In this document: positions 22,686 to 33,584 of the stretch, piece by piece | How positions within the stretch are numbered: position 1 is the first letter of the stretch | Layout: each line of letters begins with the position of its first letter | Assembly (NCBI RefSeq): GCF_026210795.1 | Contig: NC_089435.1 | Coordinates: 186,001-250,000, forward strand | Source of the DNA: Rhizophagus irregularis | Lineage: Eukaryota; Glomeromycota; Glomeromycetes; Glomerales; Glomeraceae | Length of the DNA: 64,000 bases | Direction: 5' to 3' | Position numbers and translations under genes: made by a program | Notes under the pieces: model-generated | Told to the model about the DNA's origin: nothing | Seen by the model: only the letters and a program-made list of their open reading frames with translations | The model's database searches: none

Positions 22686-24344
22686 TTAAATAAATGATGA
22701 CGTAAACTTACGATTAAGTAAATAATTAGAGAAATACCACATTATAGGAACTAATGGTACAATAAAATACCAAATTTGAGTCAATTCAAATACGCTATTT
22801 AATTTCATTGGTACAGTTCTTGGCGATTCATATCCTGTAAATCGTCCTTTTGTGTAAAATTCTTCCATCAACGCATCCTTCTCTATCCATCTTTGTCTTA
22901 GCCATTCTGTAAATTTATCCTCATCTTCGGGCATTTCTGAAATTGCATATTTTCGAATATGTAAATGTATATTACGTGGATATTGTCCTTCAAAATAAAT
23001 TTTTCTTAATGTATATATTTCTTCTGGAAATTGTCCTCTCCTCACTCCTTCTATCCCTATAGTTAAATCATATACATAATCAACGGATTTATGTAATGAT
23101 CCAGCACAAAAATGCAATCCTGTTGATCGTGGCAATAATACATGTTCATGATCCACCTAAAAAAGATGATCGAGAATAATTTAATCTAAATATATATATA
23201 TATACATTAAATTTATATTATCGACATACATACCAATCCAACTTTATCTGCATATTTTTTTGACGTTATACGCGTCACATCAGATACTACTGTTCCCTCT
23301 GGAAATATAAGCAACCATAAAGGTTCTTTGGAAGTAGCTAGAGTCGATAATGTCTTTGAAAACGGGCCTTTATCAGTTGCCCAATTTCGTTTCAAAAAAA
23401 TGTATTGGAAAAATTGCATACCCTAATTAAATAAGATATTATATTCGGTTCCGGTTTAGAAAATATAAACATATATATATTAAAATTTTTGTGTATATTA
23501 TTGTATACAACATATCATAAATAAATATTCAAAGAATATCAAATTAGTCAAAATTCTTACCCTATAAGTAATAAAAAAATGAATTAGTAATTGGATATAC
23601 AATCAATAATGCCAAAAGAACTGACAAAAACTTACCATCCAAATATCGGTAACCATTTTAGGGAATCTTTTAATATAATCTTAATTGCACCATGAGCATT
23701 AGCTAAATACGTAAAGCACCTAATATAGTAAAAATTGATAAAACACGCGCTTTGGGTCGAACCTTATGATAAATCAGTCGTTAATTCAACTGTATTGTGA
23801 GAAATAAGCTTACCACACGTATAACCAATCAGCGTATATCTATAAATGAGTTTATTAGTCTCAATTTAAATGACCACCTTGTATATTACTAATAGTATTT
23901 CTTACTTGATGATTTGCTATTAATATAAGTCTTTCGGGCATATCCAGTTCTACTTTAGCTCCGTTCCAACTTTGCTTTAAAACACCTTTGGCAGATTTAT
24001 CTACTGTGATAACAAAGTTGCTAGGAGCAAAGAACTGATTGATGGCAACCAATAAAATACCAAAACATCTTTGGGTATGTTTAATATAGCTTTGATAATA
24101 GGAATGCGAGAATGGCCAAAGCAAAAGACTAAGAAATTGAGAAAAGTTGAGCGCAGCTGACTGGCCAGCTAGAAAAAACGCGATTTGTATTATATTCAGA
24201 CTCAGGAGTAAGATAACGATGGTAGACTAAAACATAACGAGTAAGAGAAAGATTTTGATACTTACCAAAGAACACAACGAAAACAGCTGTGCGCACGAGC
24301 CACTGTACAAGATTTTGCGACTGCGGTTCCCCTAAAGCAGGCAT
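22686..24344 (-). CDS. Lysophospholipid acyltransferase (LPLAT/PlsC family, AGPAT5- or LCLAT1-like), 7 exons including a predicted 1-nt exon
   Basis: Exons on the minus strand: 24344-24266, 24168-23906, 23839-23814, 23719-23636, 23561 (single G), 23422-23234, 23156-22686, giving 370 aa. It should transfer acyl groups from acyl-CoA to lysophosphatidic acid or a related lysophospholipid at the ER or mitochondrial membrane. The NHx4D motif is N112-H113-QIYA-D118, split across exons 2 and 3; the FPEGT substrate motif is at about 191-195. An N-terminal hydrophobic segment and a C-terminal one (WYFIVPLVPIMWYF) are seen. Exon 4 ends in phase 2 and exon 6 must start in phase 0, so one nucleotide is missing unless a G at 23561, bordered by TTATAG and GTAAGA, is used as an exon; this restores TGG-GGT-ATG (W-G-M), as expected in the family. 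Start chosen at the first ATG (MPALGEP). Confidence 0.82.
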
Positions 24345-25139
24345 TTTTATAATCTCCAAAACAATAAGACGACCGTTAAACAAAAACAAGGTAAAAAAAT
24401 CTTTAGGGGAATAGAAAAAGAAAATTCTACTCTTACATAGGGCAAATACTGTGAAAAAAAGGAGGATGCATTATTTATATTTATAGTCATCAATTTTTTT
24501 AAGGTTTCTTAACAATAATAAGAGTGACACTTGTTAAACTCATGACCCCGTGAGGACGCATGGACGCAGGTCATGCGGATTGTTTACGTTATATAGAAAA
24601 TTGGCACTTCACTGTCACACTTTAATCCTAAATAAACCTGCAAATATATCAACAAATGATGATTATACACGATTTACACTTTCATTTTTGCACCCGATTC
24701 CCATAGCCATTTGAGGCTGTATTTGGTGTATCTATGGTCCATTTTGCTGCGGTTTACATAAAATTTTATAGGTTTAACTCTGATATGGTATTACCAAATG
24801 TACGTTGACGGGAGATACCAAAATTAACCCTCTGGACATTATGAATGATGGAATGAATTATCCAGTAAAAGATTTTTTTTATTCATGACTCATTAGTTTT
24901 ATATACATAAAAAATAATAAAAAAGCATAGAAACCTGGAATATAGCAAGATTTGATTTTGATTTTAACTTAACCAAGTTAAAACATTCGGTATGAATATA
25001 ATTAGAAAATCATTACTAATTTAGAAATTATATAAAGTATTAAGTTTATTACGCCCCATCATATTCTTCCGAAGAATGTATAAATAAGTGATCATCTTTT
25101 CTTTTTTTTTCCTTTTTTTGTTTTGATTTATTATCTAAA
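24345..25139. other. Divergent promoter region between the acyltransferase and copy H
   Basis: No gene is seen. It contains GC-richer sequence near 24540-24580 (CATGACCCCGTGAGGACG) in otherwise AT-rich DNA and a TATA-like element for copy H at 25079. Confidence 0.4.
25079..25086 (+). promoter_or_regulatory. TATA-like element of array copy H
   Basis: TATAAATA lies about 60 nt upstream of the ATG at 25140. Confidence 0.4.
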
Positions 25140-26567
25140 ATGAACATTCATTTACTGCTAATAATATTAATAACGTTCTTACTAATTTTTATAAATGATG
25201 TTTCCTCCGATCATGCATTATGTTGGGATTTGATTCCAGAACCGAATAATTTGTCACGTAAAATTCAGAGACCATGTCCAATGGTTAAAAATAGGAAAAG
25301 AGCAGCATCAACAGCAGCACCGGCAAATAATTCGGATATGTTTACCGTATCATTTACTTGTTCGGTTGAAAATGAAAACCCAGAATTATGTCGAAAAGTT
25401 AAGAATGCGTTTTATACAGCTGGACAAATTATTTCTTCCAGCATAAAACTTAATACACCATTGATAGTTAATGCTTCATTGGTAAATTTTTGTACAACAA
25501 GAGGTATATGCCTAGATGGACCAACTGGTCGTTTAACTTTAGGTGGTGCTGGACCTTCAAGACTTATTCCTATTGAAAAAGATCAACGAGTATATCCTCA
25601 ATCCATCTTAAAACAATTAAACAAAGAAAATCACCCAGAATATTCTCCATATGATATTAATGCTCTATTTAATAGTGAAGGAAATTATTGGTTTGAAGAA
25701 GATGGTCCAATAAAGCTAAATCAATCTGATTTTTTATTTGTAATTTTACATGAATTAATTCATGGATTAGGGTTTTGCAGTGGTTGGGATGATCATAGTG
25801 ATATGTTAGGCATACAGAATATAATAACTCCAACACCTCTTTTTTTAACAACCATTACAGGACAGGTCATTTTTGGTGGATTTAGAGAGTTCATATTTGA
25901 TAAATTTATGGTATTATTATCTGATGGCACTCGCATTTCCAATCTTACTGAGGAGTTGAATAAATTCTCTGGTGTTGGAACTACTCATAATTCAATGGAT
26001 GATTTTTTAAATTACTTTATGAATACTTTTCCTTCATCTCCTGAATACCAAATTGTTCAAAAAATGATGAATATATCTACTACACCTAAATCTCTGGGGA
26101 TTTTACCATTAAATAAAACTGATATTAAAGATGCTTTTATTTTAGAAACTTCACTTTCACCTTTTTTGCCCAAGTCAAGTATCAGCCATTGTGATTATAT
26201 AACTTATACCAAATCTTCTGATTTCTTAATGAGATATTTACAAGATCCTGGTATTTCTTTAAAAAGATCTATTCGTTTAGGTGGAAATTATGTAAATGGT
26301 CCTATTGGGCCTAAACTAGCTGAAACATTATCTTTAATAGGGTAAGTATTTGTTTAAATTATTATAAAAGAATATTTAATGTTTTTTAAAAATAAATATT
26401 TTTTTTTTAGATATCAAATTCAAAATTTACCAAATACATTTAAACCAAATCCTAATGAAATAGTAGTAGATGATGAAATTAATATTGCATCATCTTTAAA
26501 AGCTTTTAACTTAAATTATTTAATTATAAAATTTTTATTTTTTTATTATATAATGATGGACTTTTAA
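25140..26567 (+). CDS. Secreted HExxH metalloprotease-like protein, array copy H (2 exons)
   Basis: Exons 25140-26341 and 26411-26567 give 452 aa. Signal peptide, CWDL...C pair, then core: GGAGPSRLIPIEKDQRVYPQSILKQ (the acidic DDDG run is shortened to EKD), HELIHGLGF (H204, E205, H208), SSISHCD, DFLM, IGPKLAETLSLIGY. The last intron is in the same glycine codon (GG|A TAT) as in B-E. Exon 2 adds an acidic spacer and a hydrophobic end rich in Phe, Leu and Tyr, so a membrane anchor is likely. It is separated from copy G by about 5 kb holding the tRNA, membrane-protein and acyltransferase genes, and marks the right end of the array. Confidence 0.85.
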
Positions 26568-27147
26568 TTATTATAATATTTTTAATTTTAAATTAAAAAT
26601 ATTTATATACTATTTTATTATTAATTTATATCATCTGCAAAGGATCTGCAAAAAAAGGGAAATTTGATAGTCAAATAAAAGTAAAATATTATGTAAAAAA
26701 GTTATATAATGAAAATATATAGTGAATTGAATAAATAAATTTAAATTCACGAAATTTTTAATTTTTTATTATTTTTATCTTAACAAATACACTAATTACA
26801 TTACAGTTTAATTAGTCCTATTTTTTTACAGTTTTTTTGATATATCAAGAGAAGTATCTTAATTACATTTATTTGCCACTTTAAATGATTTTGAGTTGTA
26901 ATACTTTTTAATAAGTTTGTTATACATATGTTTAGATTTACTATATGAATTTAATCATAAAAGATTTGTAATTAAAAAATAATAGTAAAATAATAATTTA
27001 CTAACTCTAAATTTCAATAAGTTTTCTACAATTTTTTCTAAAAAAAATAATTGCATTAGTGTATTATGTTAACTATATTGCTTTTAGAAGCTTTTTTGAT
27101 CTTTAATCAATCTAACATGATCTTTATTAATTGCATTACTATTAACT
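26568..27147. other. AT-rich spacer
   Basis: No gene, tRNA or clear repeat was seen between copy H and the hAT-like MITE. Confidence 0.4.
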
Positions 27148-27155
27148 TTTCAACT

Positions 27156-27647
27156 AGTATTGCGATCTGTTGATCCATCAATCTGTCAATCTGTGGATTT
27201 ATCCAATTCAAAATTCATTCAAGTCATCTGTTAAAATTTTAGACAGATCACGAATAGATCTGAATAGAAAAAACGGATTATCCAGATAATCTGTATAAAC
27301 TATCAATTATAATTCTGATCAGAATTACGGTAAAAATTTCCTTTTTTAATGATCATTATTACACAATATTCCATGTTTAGTAATGCTTAAAAATAGAAAA
27401 CAAATTTTTGTGAAATGGGTATTGCCAAAAAAGGAAACCAGTAGTTATGCAAAGACTAAATATGGTAATTTTAATATTCTGGCCGAAATTATGAAAAAAA
27501 ATGCTAAAGAAAATATTCATTTGTACATTTGAATATATTCGGCGAATATTTGAATAGATAATGGATAAATTCGCAGATCTATTACGAATATTCAAATCAT
27601 TTTGAATCAAATTGACAGATCATAAATTCATCCAAATCGCAACACTA
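27156..27647. mobile_element. hAT-like MITE, 492 bp
   Basis: The ends are TAGTATTGCGAT on the left and, read from the right, TAGTGTTGCGAT: 12-bp inverted ends with one mismatch. Flanks TTTTCAAC (27148-27155) and TTTTCAAT (27648-27655) form an 8-bp target duplication with one mismatch. TIRs starting TAG(T)GTTG and 8-bp duplications are typical of hAT elements. Internal sequence has no convincing transposase, so it is non-autonomous. Confidence 0.65.
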
Positions 27648-27789
27648 TTTTCAATTACTTACCTTTTTTTAAACTGTTCATTTTTAAAAGTAAGTTGTTT
27701 TTTCCAAATTATTTGTCTTGCATTACTCATAAAAATTATAGCTTTGGTTAACAGATTCTACAAATCTGATTATCCTTTTTTCCTGCTAA

Positions 27790-28270
27790 AACTTCTTCTT
27801 TAATTTCTGTTTCTTTTTCTTTGTAACTATTAAATAGTTGAATATCATAAGAAAATCTATCTATTAAAAATTCTGGATTGTGATTTTTATGAATTCTAAA
27901 TAAAACATCAAGTTTATCAAACTATTTGCATCTCTTTCTATTTAATTTTTCTTTTCTTTAATTTCATTATACTTAGTCATAAGACAAGATAATTTATTTT
28001 TAATTTATTCTCATAGCTTTTCTGAAAAATCTTAGTAGCAGCTATTTTTGCAAAATTTTTTGCAAATATTAGAATTATCTTCAAGAAAACTTAACAATAA
28101 TCTGGTATTTATATTATCACAACCTGTTTCTTCTTTAACAGAACTTGCTTCTTTTGCTTTTTAGCTATTATTCTTTTTAAAAACTTTTGTAGTAATTATA
28201 GTTGTTGAATTATTAGTAGTAGATGCTATTATTTCTTAAATTTCTAATAAAATAAATGTTATTACAACTA
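27790..28270 (-). pseudogene. Decayed fragment of a multi-copy gene, possibly Myb/SANT-like
   Basis: On the minus strand protein-like text appears with several stops: NINTRLLLSFLEDNSN, NKLSCLMTKYNEIKEK and INLMFYLEFIK. The pattern of a charged helix followed by a coiled-coil-like region reminds me of Myb/SANT-like proteins common as repeated genes in Rhizophagus, but I cannot confirm this. It is too degraded to be functional. Confidence 0.3.
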
Positions 28271-28466
28271 TAATATCAGGGTCCTATACAAATATTTGTG
28301 ATTTAGAAATAAGGTAAAAAGTAAATTTTAGTATAAGTTAAGGTTGCTTGTCTAAATCTCTTCAAAATCCTACGATTAGTTTCGTCAAAATTTTACTATA
28401 GATTTATTATAATTTTGGCAGAGTTTTAGCTGTTTTGGCATTTATAATAAGTTTCGGCAGTTTCGC

Positions 28467-28762
28467 AGGACCCCGGATATCTAATATAAAGGTCATAATG
28501 GACTTTTGGCCAAAAACACTCCTTTTTGCTGAAACTCAAAAAATCGTTTTTTGTAAATATCTCAGCATCCAGTAATTCAATTTTAATGAACTTTTTTTTA
28601 TTTTGTAGCCCTCATTTAGCTCTACAATTTAAAAAAAGTTCATCAAAATTGGACCACTGGATGCCGAGATATTTACAAAAAACGATTTTTTGAGCCCCTG
28701 AAAAATGGGCCAATCTGCCGAAAGTGTGACTTATGACCTGTTTTGGAGATATCCGGGGTCCT
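28467..28762 (+). mobile_element. Palindromic MITE, copy 1 (296 bp)
   Basis: The ends are AGGACCCCGGATATCT and its inverted complement, and the two halves are reverse complements along nearly the whole length, so one strand could fold into a hairpin with arms of about 145 bp. It is nearly identical to copies at 38119 and 51623. No 8-bp target duplication flanks this copy, unlike the other two; the left flank GTTTCGC followed by AGGACCC may belong to a different element sharing the AGGACCC end. The arms include the shared block CAAAAAATCGTTTTTTG. Confidence 0.85.
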
Positions 28763-31605
28763 AAATAATTACTAAAGTACTAAATAATGAAAATTTAACT
28801 CCATGCGTTGTAATTGATATGTTAGATGGTAAAATTCAGCGGTGCAATTCTAAAAAAAAATTGAGACGACTTTGGCAAATGATTGGAACTTGGCAAATTG
28901 ACGATGAAGAAGTTAAAGCAAAAAATTTTTTAATTGAAGATTTAGGTATTTGTTATTCGCATTTTTTATATGATCAAAATCAATTGCATTCATCAAATTT
29001 AAAACAAACTAAAGATTATATGGAAAGTATTATTCATAGACGCAGATGTTTATTTTGTAATAAAAATAAAATTTTTTTTAGTCATGGTTCTAATTGTGAA
29101 AAACACTTATATAAAGTTATAGGTAAAAATATTCAGGTACCTTGTATAGAGCAAATGAAATGTGGTGCATTGCAAATATACCATTCTTTTATTTGTAATT
29201 CCAACAAATTCAAGTAAACATGCACGATATATATGTATGAATTGTTATGAAGAAAAGGATGGGCATATTTATCAATGTGTTGGATAAGGTATAAAAAAAG
29301 ATCCAAATTGTGATAACCTGTTACATCATAAAAATGATACCAAAAAGGCATTAGAAGTAATTGGATATTGGATTTTTAATATTGCTAATTCTGATAATTT
29401 AGCATTTCAAGAAAAAATTTTAGCACATTTAGCTCCTATTTTATGTATTATTAATATTCAAGAAAAATCTGAAACTACATCATCAATGCTACTATCAGTA
29501 CAAAATATAAAAAATGAAGTACCTTCTTTATTTATAATTCTTATTATTCTTATTTTAGTAAAATTTAATTACAATTTTGATAAAAAATTAAATTCTAAGA
29601 ATCTTACATCAAAACATTTTTTCGAATTTGGAGAAGCATTAGCACATTCAATAATACTCGTGAAAAATGAATTAAAAATTCACAAAAAATTACTTGAATC
29701 ACCTACTTCTATAAAAGAATATCGTTTTATATTTCCTTTATATTTAGTACAATTTTATGATGGTCTTTTAAAAACTTTATATGAAACAAAAAAAAAATTA
29801 TAGATAGACAAAGAAAATATCGTAAAAAACCATTAAAATTTTTAAATTATGAAAAAATTACTAAACAAACCACATTTTTTATTTCAATAATTTTAAACAT
29901 TGCATTTAAAGGATGGAAAATTTGGTTACCTTGAACAATGGCAAGTCTTTGCCGAAAACTAAAACTTTTGTCATCATTGCAGGGAATTTTAGAAGTTGTA
30001 AATATTACAAGCCACTTTCAAAGACATAAACAAAATTTGGAAAAAATTCGTGCTCTCTTAGTAGATCCAACTGATCGAATTTGCTATGAAAAGAATATTT
30101 GGAATCTTGGTATTATTGATAATGTGGATTTTAAAGAAACTACATTTGGTTATGGAAACATTTTTGACGCTATTAGAGAAAATGCTACATTACGGATACT
30201 CTTTCAATACCAACTACCTAATGAATTATCTGAAATTATTGAAATACAAGACAAAAATAAGCAAAAACTTTTTGGGCAAAATAATTTTTCACAACAAACA
30301 TTCAATATTTTTAATTCAGTTTTTGAACAATTACTTACGTTTAATGAAAATCTCACTCCTAATTATCGTTCAGATTTTAATGAAAATGATATACGTAATC
30401 AAATTATGACACATTTTGAAGGAAGTTTTAATCTTCCGCCTCCCAATGTTATAATTCTTGATGCTGAAAATCCACCATCAAGTGATTCCGCCGTGCATAA
30501 ATATCTAGAAATGTATAAAAATGAAATTGGTATGGAAAATAATGAATATATTAATGTAGTTGCAGATGAAGCTATTTTTAGACGAGGTATTAGTTATTGT
30601 AAAACAAATCAAAAAACAAAAATGATCCTTGGACAATGGCATACCAATAAGGATATGATGATGGCATTAATTACAATTTTTTCTGGTTACGGAATATTCA
30701 ATATGGCAGGAATATTAGGTGTATGATTTCTAGATAAATTAAAGAAAGGTGTAAATTTCAGAGCAACTTCAAGAATATTGGAATTGATTTGGATTTCCAT
30801 AGAATAGCAATTCATATATATGTAAAAAAGAAAAAACAGACATTAGATAATATTTTAAAAGAAGAAAATAATTGTGTAAAAGTTTGGTATTTATATTTTC
30901 AATGGGCTAGTTATTGGCGTGCACATTGGTTTGGTATTAGATGGGAATATTTGATTTACAACATGAAAGTTTAAAAGCTTTTTCACCTTTATTTTCCATT
31001 GCCGGTAAATCAAATTATGCTAGATCTGTAAGACTGTAACATATCATATATATTGCATAGAAAATAATCCTCTACTTCGTAAAATGCTTCGTACAGCACC
31101 ATCCATTAATTTAACAAGTCCTGGACATTTTTTTGCATATGACGAAGCATTAGAAACATTTGGAGTAAAATTTGTAAAACAAAATGTAATAAGAATTCCT
31201 GCAGATAGGGAAGAGTTGAAATTAAGAATAAAAGCTACTCAACTAGAAAAGGAACGAACAGAAATGCTGATTTGTGATTACATTGGAGATTCTGTTCAAA
31301 GTTTCTGACCACGTAATGTTCAAACTCAAAAGGAAAAGATTTGGGAGCTTGCACACTTATTGATAAATGCTTTTGAATCTTTAAATCCTCTTAAAAATTC
31401 AGTATTTGAATTCTGTAACAATTTAAATGATGATAGAGTTAACCAATTAATTATTGCGTATGATATTGGAATTAAGAGATTACAAACAATAGCAAATCAA
31501 GAAATTTTTTTAACAGAAAGTTATACAACTATTGGAAGAAGAGCAAGAAATATCACACGGGTTACAGTTGCTGATATTACTAAAATGAAAAAAGAAAAAA
31601 AATAG
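28763..31605 (+). pseudogene. Decayed copy of a transposon-like repeated gene, function unknown
   Basis: A chain of plus-strand open frames (28819-29217, 29486-29803, 29938-30726, 30789-30974, 31084-31308, 31360-31605) reads as one ancient protein of roughly 850-900 residues with several frame changes and stops. Recognisable parts are a Cys-rich N-terminal region (CLFCNKNK, YICMNCYEEKDGHIYQC), VVADEAIFRRGISY, ILGQWHTNKDMM and FSGYGIF, then YDEALETFGVKFVKQN. I associate this arrangement with a very common repeat-like gene family in Rhizophagus, possibly transposase-derived (a conserved D in VVADEA and a distal E would fit), but this is not proven. It begins immediately next to MITE copy 1. Confidence 0.55.
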
Positions 31606-31735
31606 AAATAAGAGAAAAAGAAAAAGAAAAAAGGAAAAAAGGAGAGGGAGAGGGAGAGGAAGGGGGAAAGGGAGAGGGAGAGGTAGGAGGGGGAGGGAAG
31701 AGGGAGGGGAAGGGGAAGGGGAAAGAAGAAGAAAC
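31606..31735. repeat. Low-complexity polypurine tract (GA-rich)
   Basis: About 130 bases are almost purely A and G on the plus strand, moving from GAAAAA units to GGGAGAGGGAG and GGGGAAGGGG units. The opposite strand gives Ser/Pro-rich open frames, which are artefacts of the repeat. Confidence 0.9.
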
Positions 31736-31739
31736 ATGA

Positions 31740-33584
31740 CTATGATGTAATTTTGACCATTTCAACTTTAATTTCGACTTTTGACCTTCCCAAGTCGAAA
31801 TATTTCTACTTTTGGGCTTTAATTTCAACTTCATGTATACCAGTGATCATCACCTCCAGTGATAGTTAGAAAAATTCGTAATAATAATTGTAATAATTGT
31901 AATAATAATAATAATAGTAATATAATATAATAAATAATAGGCAATTTCTATTTGTATACAGTATGTTTAAACATGGGTCATATTAGTAGATTAAAAACAG
32001 CATTCAAAACCTTTTTTAATGCCTTAAATAAACTTGCAGAGCAGGTGAAAATACATATATTTATCTGTAATATAATAAGAATAAAAAGTCAAAAAGTATA
32101 ATGTTGGTAGCATTCAATTTCAAATTAAAAAACAAAAAATTAGTCTATTAAAAATTATATTTATATGATCCATGTACAAACACCCCGTGTAAACTTAGAA
32201 ATTTTTTAAATAATAATATGATAATAATAATGGATTTAATATGTAATTATCAATTAAATATTTTATTTATATATTTGACAAAAATATCTTTAAAATATGT
32301 AATAATATATTATTTATGGAAAATATTAATAAAAGTTTCTTTTATCTTATCCAGTTATTTTTAGTATTTTGTCATTATTCCTTAACATATAATTATCATT
32401 TTTATTTTCATTTTATTGCATAATATGTAAATAATACTCCTATTTTAACTATTTAATATCAAGATCTTTTAACATTCTAAATCTTGCTTTTAATTTTTTA
32501 AAAGCATTTTTTATTACAACTCAATAATATGAATGAAATTGTATTTTTGAAAAGATAGATTTTTAAAAGGTAGAATTAAGAATAAAATAAGATAAAGAAT
32601 TCTAAAAGCTTAGGCATTATATATTTGAGCTTTATAGATTTAAAATTACTTAATTTTAGAGAAGTTTTCTTACAGAAATAATCTTTATATAATTTGTGTA
32701 AATGAGAGTGATATAAATAAATGAAAATTCTGTAGATATAAAAGAGTATAGGGGTAAGAATTTCATAGTTAGCAATAGTAATAAAAATAAATTAGGTGTA
32801 AAGTTTATAAAAAGCAAAAAAAATAAATTGATGCTAAGACTCACATTATTAAATGGTTTAAGATTTGACTGATTTGTGTACTTCCTTCTTTTTTTGATAG
32901 TATTTATATATATTTTCACTTACTACCTTTAGCATTTTCTGATTCTTTAAAAATCATTAATAAAGTTTCGTTTACTTTGGGCATTTGAATCAAAATTTTA
33001 AAATAATTAGTAGAATTATGTGACTTTGAACTTCTGAATCAGCCTAAGCATCATTTTATTTTTTAATTATATGTGTATAACATCAAAAAAAAAATGCTGA
33101 TTGAACTATCTCAGAAAAATTATGTGATAATTTTGTTAATTATTTTCTAAAATAATATCACTAAAAATATCCTTTTTCTAAGTAAAACTTGAAGATATAA
33201 ATTTATACATATTTTAAATTATATATTATCCGTAATTTTACATGCTTTACAAGTTTATTTACTTAGGGTAATCTTTGATTTTTTATATATATTTTTTCAA
33301 AATGATGAATTTTGCAAAAATGGCATTTAAAACCCTCTTTGATATTTTAAGTAAACTTGATCAGAAGGCAAAAATACATATATTTTGCAAATTTTAGGGC
33401 CATATAATGTGTGTGTTAAGTTTTATTTGAAACATAAAAAAATATTTTTTTATCGCCAAAATTAATCAGCTATTTTAGGAAATGATCAGCAAATTGTCAC
33501 GTGATAGAAGAATTGGTATAATCACGTGGTTTTATTTGATCTTAAATTTACTCGCACCTCGTTAACTTAATCAAATTAAAAGTT
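31740..33584. other. AT-rich gene-poor stretch
   Basis: No coding region, tRNA or clear terminal-repeat element was seen. Repeated TTTTTAATGCC/CTTAAATAAACTTG-type words near 32005-32040 and 33320-33360 suggest two divergent copies of an old repeat. Confidence 0.35.

Noticed and set aside
31510-31834. Ser/Pro-rich minus-strand open frames
   Set aside because: They are translations of the polypurine tract and have no independent support.
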